Shown: positions 38,216 to 47,848 of the stretch, one piece after another
Layout: every line of letters begins with the position of its first letter
Position numbering within the stretch: the first letter of the stretch is position 1
Origin: Desulfosoma sp.
Lineage (GTDB): Bacteria; Desulfobacterota; Syntrophobacteria; Syntrophobacterales; DSM-9756
Reading direction: 5' to 3'
NCBI GenBank assembly: GCA_037481875.1
Contig: JBBFKY010000004.1
Location: forward strand, 124,001-188,000
DNA: 64,000 nt
Made by a program: the position numbers and the translations under genes
Notes under the pieces: generated by a model
Seen by the model: only the letters and a program-made list of their open reading frames with translations
Told to the model about the DNA's origin: nothing
Databases searched by the model: none

Positions 38216-39556
38216 ATGGGAAAAAGTCTCGGTATCCGATGTGCTCTTGGGTTTCTATGCATCATTCTAGGGCTTGAAGGAGGGGCGCCATGGGCCGCTC
38301 AAGACCTGAGCCAGACATTTGTAGCCCAGGGAACATCCCCTTTGCAACCGGCTAATCGCGCTCAATCCCGCACCCAAGCTCTTGAAGATCTTCTTCGGCA
38401 GGCGGTGCTTCAAGCCGTAGGAACTTTGGTTCCAGGACAAGAACTGGCTCAAAAAAACAAAGAAATTCGAAATGGCATTGTCTCTCAGGCGGAACGCTAT
38501 GCCCAAAGCTTTAAAATTCTAGCCGAATACACGGACGGGGATCTCTACCGCGTCCAAGGGGCTGTGGATGTGGCTTTGGGGACGCTGCGAGCCGATCTAG
38601 AAAAAATGGGAATTGCATTGCAGTCCGCACCCTCCTTAGGGGAAGGACTTCAGACGACGGGTTCCGAGGCTGCGGCGCGGGAAGAGGCTGGCTCGGCGTC
38701 GGCTCCCGTGGTTCCTGAAGTTCAGCCGCCGTTTTCCAAGGACCATGAGGCGCCTAAGGGACGCCTTCTTTGGGCTGTGACGGAAAACTGGGACCCGCCG
38801 AGCACGTCGACTCTCCAAGAGGGTTCCGTGACCCAGGGAGAACTGGGTGTGTGGTTTGCCGACGAAGCCCGGGATTATGGATGGCAGGTGACTTTTCCTA
38901 AAGAATCACCACAAGGAGTTCCTTCAACCGCGGAACAGCTGGTTCCATGGCTTGAGGAAGCTCGACGGCGAGGAGTGTCCCACCTGATCATGGGAACTGC
39001 CGGCAAAGCAGGAGATGCTTTGGAGGTTCGGCTTGAAGTGGTGGACGCGGGTTCGGGGCAATCCGTCGCTCGTTTGGACGAACGGGTTTCCGGTTTTAGC
39101 CATGAATCCAGTGAAGGCATGATCCTTTTAGCGGAGGTCCTGGCTTCCAAACTGGAACCGGTTCTTTCCAAGGGGACTTTTGCCGCGCAGGAACCAAGTC
39201 AGGTTCAGGCGGCACCGTCCCCAAGCCCTGCGCCCGTAGCCGGCCCAGGATCTTGGGAAGTGGTCCTCAAGGGTGATGCTTCCTACGCCGCGTGGTTGTC
39301 CATGGAAAAACGCCTCAAAGAAACGAACAAAGACTTTGCGGTGGATTCGGTGATCCTGGAAACCGAGGGTGTGGCTGCTCGAGCCAAAAACGTGGATCCT
39401 GAAGCGCTCAAGGGATTGGATGGCATGCCTGTGGGCATACAAATGGTGTTAAGGATGGAAGGAATCGATCCGGCGGCTCGAAGGATCACCTTCAGTGTGG
39501 TTCCTGTTGCCGAGGAATCCCAAGCTTCCCCAGCCCAGAAATCAGAAACTCCATGA
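38216..39556 (+). CDS. Exported protein with FlgT/LPP20-like N-terminal domain
   Basis: A 446-residue protein with a signal peptide (MGKSLGIRCALGFLCIILGL, cut likely near APWAAQ). The next 120 residues (SRTQALEDLLRQAVLQAVG, then LKIL-E-type GDLYRVQGAVDVALGTLRADL) resemble the N-terminal domain of FlgT and LPP20-like proteins. A Pro/Ala/Ser-rich linker near residue 345 leads to a second folded part. The ATG at 38216 has GAGGGG upstream and fits the signal peptide; the longer frame does not. Its end overlaps pgsA by four bases. The domain call is from pattern similarity only. Confidence 0.6.
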   Translation: MGKSLGIRCALGFLCIILGLEGGAPWAAQDLSQTFVAQGTSPLQPANRAQSRTQALEDLLRQAVLQAVGTLVPGQELAQKNKEIRNGIVSQAERYAQSFKILAEYTDGDLYRVQGAVDVALGTLRADLEKMGIALQSAPSLGEGLQTTGSEAAAREEAGSASAPVVPEVQPPFSKDHEAPKGRLLWAVTENWDPPSTSTLQEGSVTQGELGVWFADEARDYGWQVTFPKESPQGVPSTAEQLVPWLEEARRRGVSHLIMGTAGKAGDALEVRLEVVDAGSGQSVARLDERVSGFSHESSEGMILLAEVLASKLEPVLSKGTFAAQEPSQVQAAPSPSPAPVAGPGSWEVVLKGDASYAAWLSMEKRLKETNKDFAVDSVILETEGVAARAKNVDPEALKGLDGMPVGIQMVLRMEGIDPAARRITFSVVPVAEESQASPAQKSETP

Positions 39557-40110
39557 CCATACCGAACCTTCTGACACTTCTACGAATCCTGCTGACACCT
39601 CTGCTTGTCTGGCTTCTTTTGAACGAAAGGCTCACGGGAGCCTTGACGGTTTTCTTCTTGGCAGGCATCACCGACGGGCTGGACGGATTCATTGCTCGAG
39701 TCTTTCATCAAAAGAGCCGGCTGGGCGCCTACTTAGACCCTTTGGCGGATAAGATTCTCTTGGTGACCAGCTTTATTTTGCTAGGGCATTTGACACTGGT
39801 GCCCAATGCTTTGGTGATTGTGGCTGTGAGCCGAGACTTGTTGATTCTTACCGGAGTCATGACTTTTTGGTTTTTTCAGATACCTTTGGAGATTCGCCCC
39901 AGCCTTTTAAGCAAATTAACTACACTGGCCCAAATTGTTACCGTGCTCCTCACCTTGTCGCAACCCCTGATGGGTTGGTCACCGACGGTTCGTAAGATTT
40001 TGTACGCTTTGACAGGGCTCATCACCGTCGCCAGTGGATTGCACTACACTGTTCTGGGGTTTCGCATTTGGGAAAGAGGACGGCCTGCGGGAACGGATGG
40101 ATTGGCATGA
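39553..40110 (+). CDS. pgsA: CDP-alcohol phosphatidyltransferase (PgsA-like)
   Basis: An integral membrane enzyme of 185 residues that makes phosphatidylglycerol phosphate or a related lipid from CDP-diacylglycerol. The CDP-alcohol motif is complete as DGLDGFIAR followed by G-x3-D-x3-D in LGAYLDPLAD. Several membrane segments are visible. It starts at an ATGA overlap with the preceding exported protein gene, so the two are co-translated. The exact alcohol substrate is inferred from the family. Confidence 0.88.
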   Translation: MTIPNLLTLLRILLTPLLVWLLLNERLTGALTVFFLAGITDGLDGFIARVFHQKSRLGAYLDPLADKILLVTSFILLGHLTLVPNALVIVAVSRDLLILTGVMTFWFFQIPLEIRPSLLSKLTTLAQIVTVLLTLSQPLMGWSPTVRKILYALTGLITVASGLHYTVLGFRIWERGRPAGTDGLA

Positions 40111-40138
40111 CAGAGTCGAGAAGCATGCAGCTTTTGCC

Positions 40139-40166
40139 TTGACACGATCGGCTCACATTGGCTAAT
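40139..40166 (+). promoter_or_regulatory. Promoter of tRNA-Val
   Basis: A perfect TTGACA at 40139-40144 is followed after 16 bases by GCTAAT at 40161-40166. The tRNA begins 17 bases after the -10 element, which is the expected distance with a short leader. Confidence 0.7.
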
Positions 40167-40183
40167 AGGAAGGCCAACTTCGT

Positions 40184-40258
40184 AGGCACGTAGCTCAGTG
40201 GGAGAGCGCTACCTTGACGCGGTAGAAGTCGGCGGTTCAATCCCGCCCGTGCCTACCA
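40184..40258 (+). tRNA. tRNA-Val (anticodon GAC)
   Basis: A full cloverleaf can be folded: acceptor AGGCACG with CGTGCCT, D arm GCTC/GAGC, anticodon stem CTACC/GGTAG with loop TTGACGC (anticodon GAC), T arm GGCGG/CCGCC with TTCAATC loop, discriminator A and an encoded CCA end. It reads GUC and GUU codons. It stands between pgsA and thrS. Confidence 0.93.
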
Positions 40259-40398
40259 TGAGAACCACCTGACGGGGTTCATGGAATGAGGATCCTGCTC
40301 AGAACAACGTATTCAAGAATGGTTTAAGGCTCGCGGGTGGAACAGCACGCTGTACGGGTTTTTCCTTCCAGCGCCCAGGCAGGTTGAACGGAGCCCAA

Positions 40399-40436
40399 AG
40401 CATCAGATCCGTCTTGAGGCGGCTGATGCTTTTTTT
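40399..40436 (+). terminator. Intrinsic terminator or attenuator before thrS
   Basis: AGCATCAG at 40399-40406 pairs with CTGATGCT at 40423-40430, with an inner CCGTC/GGCGG stem and TTGA loop, followed by T7. It lies 65 bases before the thrS start and 140 bases after tRNA-Val, so it either ends the tRNA transcript or attenuates thrS. Confidence 0.8.
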
Positions 40437-40500
40437 ATGGATGCGGCAGATCCCTCAGGACCTTCAAGGTCTGCACGAGAAAACGAGGAAGAAAACAAAC

Positions 40501-42441
40501 ATGGTCGAAGAAACGGTTCGAGTCGAGTTTTCGGATGGAACCTCCCTGGAACTCCCTAAAGGAGCCACCATTAAAGAGGCTTTGGCGCAGTGGAAAAAAT
40601 CCAAGAACGGTTGGGTGGCTGCGCGACTGAATGGAAAGCTTAAAGATCTTCGAGCACCCATTGAGGAAAGTGGCACCCTGGAGCCTCTGAACCCAGAGAC
40701 GCCGGAAGGGTTGGAAATCCTTCGCCACAGCACATCCCACATCATGGCTCAAGCGGTCCAAGAGCTGTTCCCCGGCACCAGAATTGCCATCGGTCCTGCC
40801 ATTGAAAACGGTTTTTACTACGATTTTGATGTGCCTGAATCCTTCAGCCCGGAAGATCTGGAAAAGATTGAAGCCAAAATGGCGGAAATCATCGCGGCGG
40901 GTTTGCCTTTTGAACGTCAGGAACTGCCCCGTGAAGAGGCCATCGAACTCTTTCGAGATCGCGGCGAAACCTATAAGGTGGAACTGCTCGAAGAACTGGC
41001 GGAACCCACGGTGTCCGTGTACCGTCAGGGAAATTTCGTGGATCTATGCCGCGGCCCTCACATTCCCGACACCAGTTATGTAAAGGCCTACAAACTGTTG
41101 TCCTTGGCCGGAGCCTACTGGCGCGGGGATGAACGCAATGCCATGCTGCAGCGTATTTACGGGACTGTTTTTCCGGACAAAAAAGGGCTCAAGAAGTACC
41201 TGGACTTTCTTGCCGAAGCGCAACGACGGGATCACCGTCGGCTGGGTCGGGAACTGGATCTGTTCAGTTTTTCCGACGAGGTGGGTGCCGGAATGGTCAT
41301 TTATCATCCCAAAGGCGCCCTTTTAAGGCATATCCTGGAAACCTTTGAAAAGAAAGAGCATTTACGTCGAGGTTACCAGATTGTCATGGGGCCGACCCTG
41401 CTTAAGACCGATCTATGGAAGCGCTCCGGCCATTTCGACAATTACCGTGAAAACATGTACTTTACGGAAATCGAAGGGCAGTCCTACGGAATCAAGCCCA
41501 TGAACTGTCTTGCGCATATGCTTATCTACAAGTCCAAGGTGCGCAGCTATAGGGATTTGCCCATTCGCTATTTCGAACTAGGGACAGTGCATCGACATGA
41601 AAAATCGGGTGTGCTCCACGGACTTCTGCGTGTTCGTCAGTTCACCCAAGACGATGCTCACATTCTTTGCACCCCGGAACAGTTGCATTCCGAAATTCAA
41701 GGCATTGTGGATTTCGTGATCGAGGTGATGGGGCTTTTTGGCTTTTCCTACGAAATGGAGATCAGTACACGGCCGGCAAAATCCATTGGAACCGATGAAG
41801 ATTGGGAGCGGGCCACCAAAGCGCTTATGGCCGCTTTGGAAGACAAGGGGATTCCTTATCAAATCTGTGAAGGCGAAGGCGCCTTTTACGGGCCCAAGAT
41901 TGATGTGAAGCTTCGAGACGCTTTGGAACGCAAATGGCAATGTGCGACGATTCAATGCGACTTTACCCTGCCCGAACGCTTTGACCTCACCTATGTGGGC
42001 CCGGACGGGCAAAAACACCGCCCGGTCATGCTTCATCGTGTGATTCTCGGCGCCATTGAACGCTTCCTTGGTGTCCTTATTGAACATTATGCCGGCGCTT
42101 TCCCCACGTGGCTGGCTCCCGTGCAGGCCATCATTGTCACAGTGACGGACAAGCAGCTCCCCTTTGCCCGTTCTGTGTATGCACAAATGAGGGATGCCGG
42201 GGTGCGAGTGGAACTGGATGAACGCAATGAAAAGTTAGGCTTTAAGATCCGTGAAGCGCAGATGCAAAAGATACCCTACATGTTGGTGATCGGGGACAGT
42301 GAAGTGGAGGCCGGAGCGGTGCGACCCAGAAAAAGGGACGGGCAGCAGTTGGAACTGATGCGGCCTGAGCAAGTGATTGAACTCCTTCGCAACGAATGCC
42401 TGGAAGGTTCCGGTGGAAGGATAGGGTTAGGCGCGGTGTAG
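40501..42441 (+). CDS. thrS: Threonyl-tRNA synthetase
   Basis: ThrRS charges tRNA-Thr. The protein has an N-terminal TGS domain (1-60), an editing domain with [11 protein letters not shown], a class II catalytic core ([20 protein letters not shown] and CRGPHIPDT) and an anticodon-binding C-terminus. The start is the ATG at 40501 (646 residues) with GAGGA upstream, because the longer frame begins in the leader before the attenuator. It leads the thrS-infC-rpmI-rplT-pheS-pheT set known from many bacteria. Confidence 0.96.
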   Translation: MVEETVRVEFSDGTSLELPKGATIKEALAQWKKSKNGWVAARLNGKLKDLRAPIEESGTLEPLNPETPEGLEILRHSTSHIMAQAVQELFPGTRIAIGPAIENGFYYDFDVPESFSPEDLEKIEAKMAEIIAAGLPFERQELPREEAIELFRDRGETYKVELLEELAEPTVSVYRQGNFVDLCRGPHIPDTSYVKAYKLLSLAGAYWRGDERNAMLQRIYGTVFPDKKGLKKYLDFLAEAQRRDHRRLGRELDLFSFSDEVGAGMVIYHPKGALLRHILETFEKKEHLRRGYQIVMGPTLLKTDLWKRSGHFDNYRENMYFTEIEGQSYGIKPMNCLAHMLIYKSKVRSYRDLPIRYFELGTVHRHEKSGVLHGLLRVRQFTQDDAHILCTPEQLHSEIQGIVDFVIEVMGLFGFSYEMEISTRPAKSIGTDEDWERATKALMAALEDKGIPYQICEGEGAFYGPKIDVKLRDALERKWQCATIQCDFTLPERFDLTYVGPDGQKHRPVMLHRVILGAIERFLGVLIEHYAGAFPTWLAPVQAIIVTVTDKQLPFARSVYAQMRDAGVRVELDERNEKLGFKIREAQMQKIPYMLVIGDSEVEAGAVRPRKRDGQQLELMRPEQVIELLRNECLEGSGGRIGLGAV

Positions 42442-42495
42442 CGGCCCCAGGGATGAAGCGCAACCTTGAACCTTGAGGAAAGGGAGGATTGGACT

Positions 42496-43008
42496 CTGAA
42501 AAAAGAACAAGAAAACATCAATGAAAAGATCCGCGCACGACAGGTGCGCGTCATTGGTGCGGACGGAAGCCAGCTGGGCATCATGTCCATCGATGAGGCC
42601 TTGAACGCGGCTCGAGAAGAAGGGCTGGACCTGGTGGAGGTGGCCCCCAATGCGGACCCTCCGGTCTGCAAGATCATGGATTACGGAAAATTCCGGTATC
42701 AGCAGAGCAAGCGTTCCCAGGAAGCCAAAAAGAAACAAACCGTCATTCAGGTCAAGGAAGTCAAACTCAGGCCCAAGACGGACGAGCACGACATCCAGAC
42801 CAAACTGCGCCATATTCGCCGTTTTTTAGCTCAGAAGGACAAGGCGAAGGTGACGGTGATCTTTCGAGGCCGTGAAATCGCCTTCAAGGAACGAGGGGAG
42901 ATGGTTCTTCAAAGGGTGCTGGATGAACTCAAGGACGAGGTTGTCGTGGAAATGCCACCCAAGATGGAAGGCCGAAACCTGGTCATGATCCTGGCCCCTA
43001 AATCTTAG
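42496..43008 (+). CDS. infC: Translation initiation factor IF-3, probable CTG start
   Basis: IF-3 prevents early subunit joining and checks start codons. The N-domain ([14 protein letters not shown], then [29 protein letters not shown]) and C-domain ([20 protein letters not shown]) are complete. There is no in-frame ATG. A strong GGGAGG at 42482-42487 is eight bases before an in-frame CTG at 42496, giving 170 residues. A TTG at 42466 is in frame but has a poorer ribosome site. A rare start codon in infC fits the known autoregulation by IF-3 through AUU in E. coli; here this is inferred. Confidence 0.92.
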   Translation: MKKEQENINEKIRARQVRVIGADGSQLGIMSIDEALNAAREEGLDLVEVAPNADPPVCKIMDYGKFRYQQSKRSQEAKKKQTVIQVKEVKLRPKTDEHDIQTKLRHIRRFLAQKDKAKVTVIFRGREIAFKERGEMVLQRVLDELKDEVVVEMPPKMEGRNLVMILAPKS

Positions 43009-43016
43009 GTTTTTTT
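42997..43016 (+). terminator. Weak intrinsic terminator overlapping the infC stop
   Basis: CCTAA and TTAGG form a five-base-pair stem with a three-base loop, followed directly by T7. The stem includes the infC stop codon. It could separate infC from the promoter of rpmI. Confidence 0.4.
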
Positions 43017-43053
43017 CACATCCGTGAAGGGCTGGTCTCGTCCGATAAAACGC

Positions 43054-43082
43054 TTGACACCCTAGGGACCTGTCAATAGATT
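43054..43082 (+). promoter_or_regulatory. Promoter of rpmI-rplT-pheS-pheT
   Basis: A perfect TTGACA at 43054-43059 is followed after 17 bases by TAGATT at 43077-43082. It leaves a leader of about 85-90 bases before rpmI. Confidence 0.65.
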
Positions 43083-43105
43083 ACACGCTTCGATTGCCGG
43101 GAGAC

Positions 43106-43136
43106 TCGGGCACAGGGCGACGTGCGTCGAGCCCGA
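43106..43136 (+). promoter_or_regulatory. Hairpin in the rpmI leader
   Basis: TCGGGC at 43106-43111 pairs with GCCCGA at 43131-43136, with an inner CGAC/GTCG stem and GTGC loop. Ribosomal protein L20 often represses its own operon through such leaders; that link is inference. Confidence 0.4.
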
Positions 43137-43176
43137 AGTGTTGTGACTTACTGAGAAAAAGATTGCGGAGGAATTC

Positions 43177-43374
43177 ATGCCCAAGTTGAAAACGAAACGA
43201 GGGGCCGCCAAGCGCTTTCATCGCACAGGCGGCGGTTTATTTGCGCGGGCCAAGGCGGGCAAGAGCCATATTCTGACCAAGAAAAGTGCGAAGAGAAAAA
43301 GAGCTCTACGTCAATCCGCCCTTGTGGACTCCGCCAATTTCAGAGCTGTCTCGCGCATGCTTCCCTACGCCTAG
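43177..43374 (+). CDS. rpmI: 50S ribosomal protein L35
   Basis: A 65-residue basic protein with the family start [18 protein letters not shown] and the [12 protein letters not shown] segment. GGAGG precedes the ATG. It is followed 68 bases later by rplT. Confidence 0.97.
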   Translation: MPKLKTKRGAAKRFHRTGGGLFARAKAGKSHILTKKSAKRKRALRQSALVDSANFRAVSRMLPYA

Positions 43375-43442
43375 GACGAGCCTGAAAGGAAGACGCCGTC
43401 TTTTGAGCGGCGAGCACCATGAACAAGTGAAGGAGTCGGAAC

Positions 43443-43796
43443 ATGCCTCGAGTGAAGAAAGCGGTGAAATCGCGCCAGCGGCGCAAAAAAATCCTCCATA
43501 TGGCCAAGGGGTATCGAGGGGGTAGAAGCAAACTGCTGCGAACGGCCAAAGAGACGGTGCAGAGAGCTTTGGTGTACGCCTACCGGGATCGAAGGGCTCG
43601 AAAGCGCGATTTTCGTAGCCTTTGGATTATGCGAATCAACGCCGCCGCCCGTCAGCACGGCATGAGTTACAGCCGTTTCATGGATGGACTGAAGAAGGCC
43701 GATGTGAATTTGGACCGAAAAGTTTTGGCGAGCCTCGCGGTCCATGACCCCAACGCTTTTGCCAAGCTTGTGGCCCTAGCCAAAGAAGCCGCATAG
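43443..43796 (+). CDS. rplT: 50S ribosomal protein L20
   Basis: A 117-residue L20 with [18 protein letters not shown] and [20 protein letters not shown]20 binds 23S rRNA early in assembly and in several bacteria represses its own operon. GGAG lies shortly before the ATG. pheS begins five bases after its stop. Confidence 0.97.
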   Translation: MPRVKKAVKSRQRRKKILHMAKGYRGGRSKLLRTAKETVQRALVYAYRDRRARKRDFRSLWIMRINAAARQHGMSYSRFMDGLKKADVNLDRKVLASLAVHDPNAFAKLVALAKEAA

Positions 43797-43801
43797 AATC
43801 C

Positions 43802-44812
43802 ATGGAAGACACAGCACGTGCTCTGCTCGTTCAGGCGGAAAAGGCCATCACCGACGCCCGAGACGACCTCAAGGCGTTGGAAGCGCTTCGAGTCCGTTTT
43901 CTGGGACGAAAAGGCGAACTGACGGCTTTGTTTAAAAATCTTGGCCAGGTGGATTCGAACCAGCGTCCCGTTGTGGGGAAAGTGCTGAACGAGGTGAAAG
44001 CCCGCCTGGAGATGCTTCTGGAAGAAGCGATTCAAGGAGCTAAGGAACGGGCCGCCCGTCAGGGTGAAGCAGTGGACATTACGGCACCGGGTCGGCGTCC
44101 TCTTCGAGGTCGTCTGCATCCCATCACCCAGACGGCCATGGAGATCGCCTCCATTTTTAATCGACTGGGTTTTGAAACCGTGGAAGGCCCGGAAGTGGAG
44201 CTGGATTATTATAATTTCGAAGCCCTGAACATCCCCAAGGATCATCCGGCTCGGGATATGCAAGACACTTTTTATGTGTCTGAAGACGTGGTCTTGCGCA
44301 CACATACTTCCCCGCTTCAGGTGCGCACCATGGAACGTAAAAAACCTCCCATCAAGATCATCGCCCCGGGCAAGGCTTATCGTTGCGATTCCGATGTGAC
44401 CCATTCCCCGATGTTTCATCAGGTGGAAGGCCTTATGGTGGGCAAGGGGGTCTCCTTCGGGGATCTTAAAGGTGTCCTTACGGTCTTTGTGCACCAGATG
44501 TTCGGGCCGGATGTGGGGTTGCGGTTTCGTCCCAGCTTCTTTCCCTTTACGGAGCCCAGCGCCGAAGTGGATATTCAGTGTGTGATCTGCAAAGGGGCCG
44601 GATGCCGTGTGTGCTCTCAGAGCGGCTGGCTGGAAATCCTCGGCTCCGGAATGGTGGACCCTGAAGTGTTCAAGATGGTGGGCTATGATCCCGAGGAAGT
44701 CACCGGGTTTGCCTTTGGCATGGGCATTGAGCGTATCGCTATGCTCAAATACGGCATCAATGATCTCAGACTCTTTTTTGAAAACGACCTAAGGTTCTTG
44801 CGCCAGTTTTGA
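43802..44812 (+). CDS. pheS: Phenylalanyl-tRNA synthetase alpha subunit
   Basis: The catalytic subunit of the (alpha-beta)2 enzyme. It has an N-terminal coiled coil ([16 protein letters not shown]) and a class II core with motif 2 in [16 protein letters not shown] and motif 3 in [14 protein letters not shown]. At 336 residues it is full length. It is followed by a strong hairpin and then pheT. Confidence 0.97.
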   Translation: MEDTARALLVQAEKAITDARDDLKALEALRVRFLGRKGELTALFKNLGQVDSNQRPVVGKVLNEVKARLEMLLEEAIQGAKERAARQGEAVDITAPGRRPLRGRLHPITQTAMEIASIFNRLGFETVEGPEVELDYYNFEALNIPKDHPARDMQDTFYVSEDVVLRTHTSPLQVRTMERKKPPIKIIAPGKAYRCDSDVTHSPMFHQVEGLMVGKGVSFGDLKGVLTVFVHQMFGPDVGLRFRPSFFPFTEPSAEVDIQCVICKGAGCRVCSQSGWLEILGSGMVDPEVFKMVGYDPEEVTGFAFGMGIERIAMLKYGINDLRLFFENDLRFLRQF

Positions 44813-44852
44813 CGGAACCAAGACCGGGTTAGGGCGGCGACTAAGGTTTGCG

Positions 44853-44891
44853 GGCAAAGGGCACGACGGAAAAGAGGTCGTGCCCTTTGCC
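44853..44891 (+). promoter_or_regulatory. Long hairpin between pheS and pheT
   Basis: A perfect 15-base-pair stem (GGCAAAGGGCACGAC with its complement) and a nine-base loop lie in the 131-base gap between pheS and pheT. No T run follows, so it is not a standard terminator. It may set RNA stability, processing or the ratio of the two subunits. Confidence 0.6.
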
Positions 44892-44943
44892 GTAGAAAGA
44901 CCAAGAGTGACCGCCCGTTAAGGTTGTGACGAGGGGAGAATCC

Positions 44944-47355
44944 ATGATTGTCAGTGGTGCGTGGCTTCGAGATTACGTCAATCTCACCATGGACATGGAA
45001 GAGCTGGCGGAAAGGTTGACCATGGTGGGGCTCGAAGTGGAAGCCGTGGAAAAACCTTACGCCTACTTGAAGACTGTGGTGGTGGGGCGTGTGACGGCTG
45101 TGGAGGCGCATCCCGAGGCCGACAAGCTGAAAATCTGTCGTGTCGAAGACGGAGTCGGCGAACGGCGCATCGTTTGCGGTGCGCCCAATGTGGCCGTGGG
45201 GCAACATGTTCCCCTGGCTCTTCCCGGCACGGTTTTGCCCTCAGGCATGGTGCTTCAGGAAACGACCATTCGCGGGCAATTGTCTCAGGGCATGCTCTGT
45301 TCCCAAAAAGAACTGCAGCTGGGCGAAGACGCTTCCGGGATCTGGATCTTGCCTCAAGATACACCTGTGGGCCGATCTCTTGCCGAAGTTTTCGACCTGG
45401 ACGATGTGCGCCTGGATGTGTCCATTACGCCCAACCGTGGAGACTGTTTGTCCATGGTGGGAATCGCTCGAGAAGCGGCGGCTATTTGCGGAACATCCGT
45501 GCGTTATCCGACCATCACGGTCCAGGAAACAGGCCCGAAGATAGAATCGCTGGCTTCCGTGACTCTGGAAGATTCTGTGGGTTGTCCACGATATGCGGCG
45601 CGCCTTATTCAAGGGGTCACCGTGGGCCCCTCCCCGGAATGGATGAAACGCCGTCTGGAATCGGCAGGCATTCGTTCCATTAACAATATCGTGGATGTGA
45701 CCAACTACGTCCTGCTGGAACTGGGACAACCCCTGCATGCCTTTGATTACGACCGGTTGCACGAAGGACGTATAGTGGTGCGTCGTGCCTATGCCGGAGA
45801 AAAATTCGTGACTTTGGACGGTGTGGAACGCACCCTTTTTGACGACACATTGCTCATTTGCGACGGGCGAGGTCCTGTGGCCATTGCCGGTATTATGGGA
45901 GGACTGGAGTCGGAAATCACTCCGTCCACGACACGGGTTCTCATTGAAAGCGCTTATTTTCAGCCGGAATGTATTCGTAGAAGCAGCCGAAAACTCGGAT
46001 TGCGCACCGAATCCAGTTATCGTTTTGAACGTGGTGTAGACCCCGAAGGGGTGCTGCGTGCCGCCGACCGTGCCGCACAGCTCATGCTGGAACTGGCTGG
46101 AGGATCCATCGCGCAAGGGTGCCTGGATGCGTATCCCGTTCCTATAGCTCGCCCTCGCATTACGCTTCGTGTCCCCAAGGTGAACCAATTCCTGGGCATG
46201 GATCTGAGCGCCCAGAAAATGGCGGATGTGTTACGGTCCCTTGAGATGGATGTTGAAGCTGTGGATGCCGACACCCTTCAGGTGACACCCCCGTCTTTTC
46301 GCCTGGATGTCACTCGAGAAGTGGATCTGGCCGAAGAAGTGGCTCGGTTGGTGGGCTACGATCAAGTGCCCGTGACCCACGCCCAGGTGCCTCTTTACAG
46401 CGATCCCGTGGATCCCCATGCACAGACTCGGTGGGAAATTAAAAGACTTTTGGAAGCCGCCGGCTACCATGAAGTGCTCACTTTTTCTTTCACGTCTGAA
46501 AAAGCTTTGCGATCTCTCGGGTTTTCCGAAGACGATTTCAGGCTTCAGCCAGTTCGGCTGCTCAATCCGCTGAGCGAAGAGCAGGCTGTTATGCGCACAT
46601 CACTTCTGGCGGGATTGCTTCAGACAGCCCGCCTGAACCTGGATCGCGGGAACTTGGATGTGCGTCTTTTTGAGTTGAGTAAGGTCTTCCTGCCGCAACC
46701 TGGGCAGTTATTGCCTCGAGAAGACCATCACCTGGCTGGGGTGATGGTGGGACGCCGGGATCCTCGCGCGGTTTATGGGGCCGAGGATACGGTGGATTAC
46801 ACGGATGTCAAAGGCGTGGTGGAAGAGGTTCTGGCAGCGTTGTATTTGGATGAATCCCAGGTCAGGTTTACTCGAGAGAAGATTCCACCTTACAGTGATC
46901 CAAGGTTTTCGGCAACACTTGAGGTCAAGGGTGTTCCGGTAGGTTCTTTGGGGCGTCTTCATCCTGATGTGCAGGAGGCTTTTGACCTGAAGCGGGAAGT
47001 GTACTACTTCGAACTGGATTTCGAAGCTCTTTTTGCTTTGAGAAATCCACATCCTGGATTTACGCCGCTTCCTAAGTTTCCTTCGGTGATCCGGGATATG
47101 GCATTGATTGTGGAAGCAAAACTTCCAGTGGCCGAGCCCTTGTCTTTTATTCGCTCGCTTTCGGAACCTCTTGTGGAATCTGTTTTCATTTTTGATTTGT
47201 ACCGAGGAAAACCATTGGCCGATCATCAAAAAGGTGTGGGGTACCGAATCGTGTATCGTGCCGCCGATCGGAACCTCACCGACGAAGAAGTGAATGCCGT
47301 GCATCGGCGCATCACGGACCAGGTCTTGGATCGCTTTCAGGCCACCCTCCGCTAA
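44944..47355 (+). CDS. pheT: Phenylalanyl-tRNA synthetase beta subunit
   Basis: PheT carries the tRNA-binding and editing parts of PheRS. An EMAP-type tRNA-binding domain (VVVGRVTAVEAHPEADKLKICRV) is followed by the B3/B4 editing region, the B5 domain and a C-terminal anticodon-binding FDX domain (PSVIRDMALIV). The ATG at 44944 gives 803 residues and has GAGGGGAGA upstream; a start six codons earlier is less likely. Confidence 0.96.
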   Translation: MIVSGAWLRDYVNLTMDMEELAERLTMVGLEVEAVEKPYAYLKTVVVGRVTAVEAHPEADKLKICRVEDGVGERRIVCGAPNVAVGQHVPLALPGTVLPSGMVLQETTIRGQLSQGMLCSQKELQLGEDASGIWILPQDTPVGRSLAEVFDLDDVRLDVSITPNRGDCLSMVGIAREAAAICGTSVRYPTITVQETGPKIESLASVTLEDSVGCPRYAARLIQGVTVGPSPEWMKRRLESAGIRSINNIVDVTNYVLLELGQPLHAFDYDRLHEGRIVVRRAYAGEKFVTLDGVERTLFDDTLLICDGRGPVAIAGIMGGLESEITPSTTRVLIESAYFQPECIRRSSRKLGLRTESSYRFERGVDPEGVLRAADRAAQLMLELAGGSIAQGCLDAYPVPIARPRITLRVPKVNQFLGMDLSAQKMADVLRSLEMDVEAVDADTLQVTPPSFRLDVTREVDLAEEVARLVGYDQVPVTHAQVPLYSDPVDPHAQTRWEIKRLLEAAGYHEVLTFSFTSEKALRSLGFSEDDFRLQPVRLLNPLSEEQAVMRTSLLAGLLQTARLNLDRGNLDVRLFELSKVFLPQPGQLLPREDHHLAGVMVGRRDPRAVYGAEDTVDYTDVKGVVEEVLAALYLDESQVRFTREKIPPYSDPRFSATLEVKGVPVGSLGRLHPDVQEAFDLKREVYYFELDFEALFALRNPHPGFTPLPKFPSVIRDMALIVEAKLPVAEPLSFIRSLSEPLVESVFIFDLYRGKPLADHQKGVGYRIVYRAADRNLTDEEVNAVHRRITDQVLDRFQATLR

Positions 47356-47370
47356 GAAAAACAGGGACAC

Positions 47371-47751
47371 ATGTTTGGAAACGGTCTTATCCAGGACAAG
47401 GGGGAAGGGGATCGCCCCAAAGCAGTTCAGGTGACCTTTGTTCACGAATCCCATAAGGGCATGGGCCGTTCCATTCACTTCAACGAAATCGGCATGCTGG
47501 TGCTCTGTCAAGATCCGGCGCCGTTGCAGGCTCGTTTACGCCTGAGCCTTCATTTTCCCGGCTTGAAACATCCCATTGATGTCGAAGGCGAGGTGGTGTG
47601 GACCAATCCATACGGAGCCGATGACACCGTGACACCTCGGGGCATGGGTGTGAAATTCCTGGAGCTGGATCCGGCCAAGGCGAGGCTTTTAGCCGATTTC
47701 TCGGAGCGCTACAGGGTCTACGGGAATCTGTACGAAATCTTTTACACTTAG
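47371..47751 (+). CDS. PilZ-domain protein
   Basis: A 126-residue single-domain protein with the PilZ fold pattern (IHFNEIGMLVLCQDP, then LHFPGLKHPIDVEGEVVW and RGMGVKFLELDP). The RxxxR loop normally needed to bind c-di-GMP is not present at the N-terminus, and the (D/N)xSxxG motif reads NEIG without serine, so binding is doubtful. It follows pheT by 15 bases and may be read from the same message. Confidence 0.78.
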   Translation: MFGNGLIQDKGEGDRPKAVQVTFVHESHKGMGRSIHFNEIGMLVLCQDPAPLQARLRLSLHFPGLKHPIDVEGEVVWTNPYGADDTVTPRGMGVKFLELDPAKARLLADFSERYRVYGNLYEIFYT

Positions 47752-47848
47752 AACGTGCGGGAATCGATGTCTCCAGCGATCCATTTCGTCTACCCCATAC
47801 TCAAGGCCTAATGAGATGATCTGGAGTATCGGCCTCGCAGCAAGATCC

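Noticed and set aside
40258-40272. A five-codon frame ATG-AGA-ACC-ACC-TGA as a threonine leader peptide for thrS
   Set aside because: Its ATG uses the last base of the tRNA-Val CCA end and it has no ribosome site, so it is probably chance.
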